NCBI RefSeq assembly: GCF_000820505.1
Contig: NZ_JWJD01000003.1
Span: forward strand, 62,001-126,000
Direction: 5' to 3'
Source of the DNA: Geoalkalibacter ferrihydriticus DSM 17813
GTDB lineage: Bacteria > Desulfobacterota > Desulfuromonadia > Desulfuromonadales > Geoalkalibacteraceae
DNA: 64,000 nt
The notes beneath the pieces were generated by a model that worked only from the letters and a program-made list of their open reading frames with translations, was not told the origin of the DNA and did not search any database. Shown here in pieces: positions 63,484 through 64,000 of the stretch. Every line of letters begins with the position of its first letter. The stretch's first letter is position 1. The translations under genes were made by a program, and so were the position numbers.

Positions 63484-64000
63484 ATGAAGGCAGCTGTTGT
63501 GCTCACCGCCCTGTGGCGGCAGAATCGGGTGGCGCCTGTCGTGCTCGCTCTGCTGCTGATGGCCAATATCGCCCTTTATCTGCTTGCCGCCCAGGCGCTT
63601 GCCCCTCGTGCCGGACAACTTCAGCAGCAACTTCTGCGACAGCAGGCCCAGTTGCGCGAACAGGAACAGCGCGGAGTAGACCAGGTTTCGCCTCGCGCCA
63701 TCCACCGCCAGGGGCAACAGGATCTGGCCGCGTTTTTTGCCGCCATTCCTCCGCGCGAAGACTTGAGCCGACTGGTGGGCGAAATTTTTAATCTGGCGAA
63801 CGAGGCGGGCCTCGCCATCGAGCGTATCACCTATGACCCGCAACGACTCAGGGAGGCTCCGCTGCTCGCCTACACCCTGGTTTTTTCGGTGAACGGCAGT
63901 TACGAGCAATTAAAGCGGTTCGTGTTTTCCCTGGAACACTCGCCGCGCATTATTGCTCTGGATGAGATTTCTTTTTCTGCCGGTGATGCCGCCCGGCGCA
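63484..64000 (+). CDS. PilO-like inner-membrane protein (partial, runs off the window)
   Basis: 172 residues visible; the frame continues past the window end. Cytosolic head, one helix (about 16-38), periplasmic coiled coil (about 40-65) and the beginning of a ferredoxin-like fold (EIFNLANEAGLAIERITYDP, YEQLKRFVFSLEHSPRIIALDEI). It completes PilMNO. GGAGG lies upstream of the ATG. The remaining genes of the system (pseudopilins, secretin) should lie to the right. Confidence 0.8.
   Translation, partial: MKAAVVLTALWRQNRVAPVVLALLLMANIALYLLAAQALAPRAGQLQQQLLRQQAQLREQEQRGVDQVSPRAIHRQGQQDLAAFFAAIPPREDLSRLVGEIFNLANEAGLAIERITYDPQRLREAPLLAYTLVFSVNGSYEQLKRFVFSLEHSPRIIALDEISFSAGDAARR

Overview
The window is about 60% GC chromosomal DNA with dense, mostly single-gene or short-operon packing. 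It most likely comes from a halotolerant member of the Desulfuromonadales/Geobacterales (Geobacter, Desulfuromonas or Geoalkalibacter relatives). This is inferred from two adjacent multiheme c-type cytochromes beside a GspF-GspE-PilMNO assembly system, the glnB-amtB-porin operon with sigma-54 promoters, the ablAB acetyl-beta-lysine pair, a hydrogenase-like Fe-S sigma-54 activator, several c-di-GMP proteins and sensor kinases, and class I fructose-bisphosphatase beside ptsP. No phage, IS element, CRISPR array or integrase is visible.

Layout. 1-8.3 kb: a YkgJ-type cysteine-cluster protein, CsbD, two membrane proteins, a Cache-PAS histidine kinase, an AI-2E-family permease, an M24 peptidase, a PAS-GGDEF cyclase. 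8.5-18 kb: an outer-membrane TraF-like barrel, sirtuin, YbaK deacylase, rhomboid protease, L,D-transpeptidase, alkaline phosphatase, TraB-like membrane protein. 18-23 kb: a minus-strand structured RNA (6S candidate) with its own promoter and terminator, then a nitrogen-control block (cytoplasmic GAF-PAS kinase, PII protein, ammonium channel, porin). Both the kinase and the PII operon have sigma-54 promoters, and the PII leader carries two A1/G4 hexaloop hairpins followed by an intrinsic terminator, the layout of ANTAR antitermination. 23-36 kb: inositol monophosphatase, a repeat-bearing coiled-coil protein, fructose-bisphosphatase, ptsP, the hydrogenase-like sigma-54 activator, two peptide ABC ATPases, a PHP phosphoesterase, a Tat-exported DUF882 protein. 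36-45 kb: two c-di-GMP proteins, MntP, ablAB, cyclophilin, cold-shock protein. 45-48 kb: a large PKD-repeat lipoprotein. 48.3-55.6 kb: four tRNAs, then tig-clpP-clpX-lon-hup (protein quality control), then three tRNAs. 55.8-64 kb: an NHL-repeat lipoprotein, a tetraheme and an octaheme cytochrome, and gspF-gspE-pilM-pilN-pilO, the last gene cut by the window end.

Seven copies of a short terminal-inverted-repeat element (about 135 bp when full length, with deletion derivatives) are scattered in intergenic spaces from 23 to 56 kb; two of them supply the stop codon of the neighbouring gene.

The most notable signals are the sigma-54 plus antiterminator control of glnB-amtB, the 6S-like RNA, the hydrogenase-domain activator with an antisense sigma-54 promoter at its 3' end, and the dispersed repeat family. 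Start codons were chosen by ribosome-binding sites and family length. All functional calls rest on motif recognition; no database search was possible.
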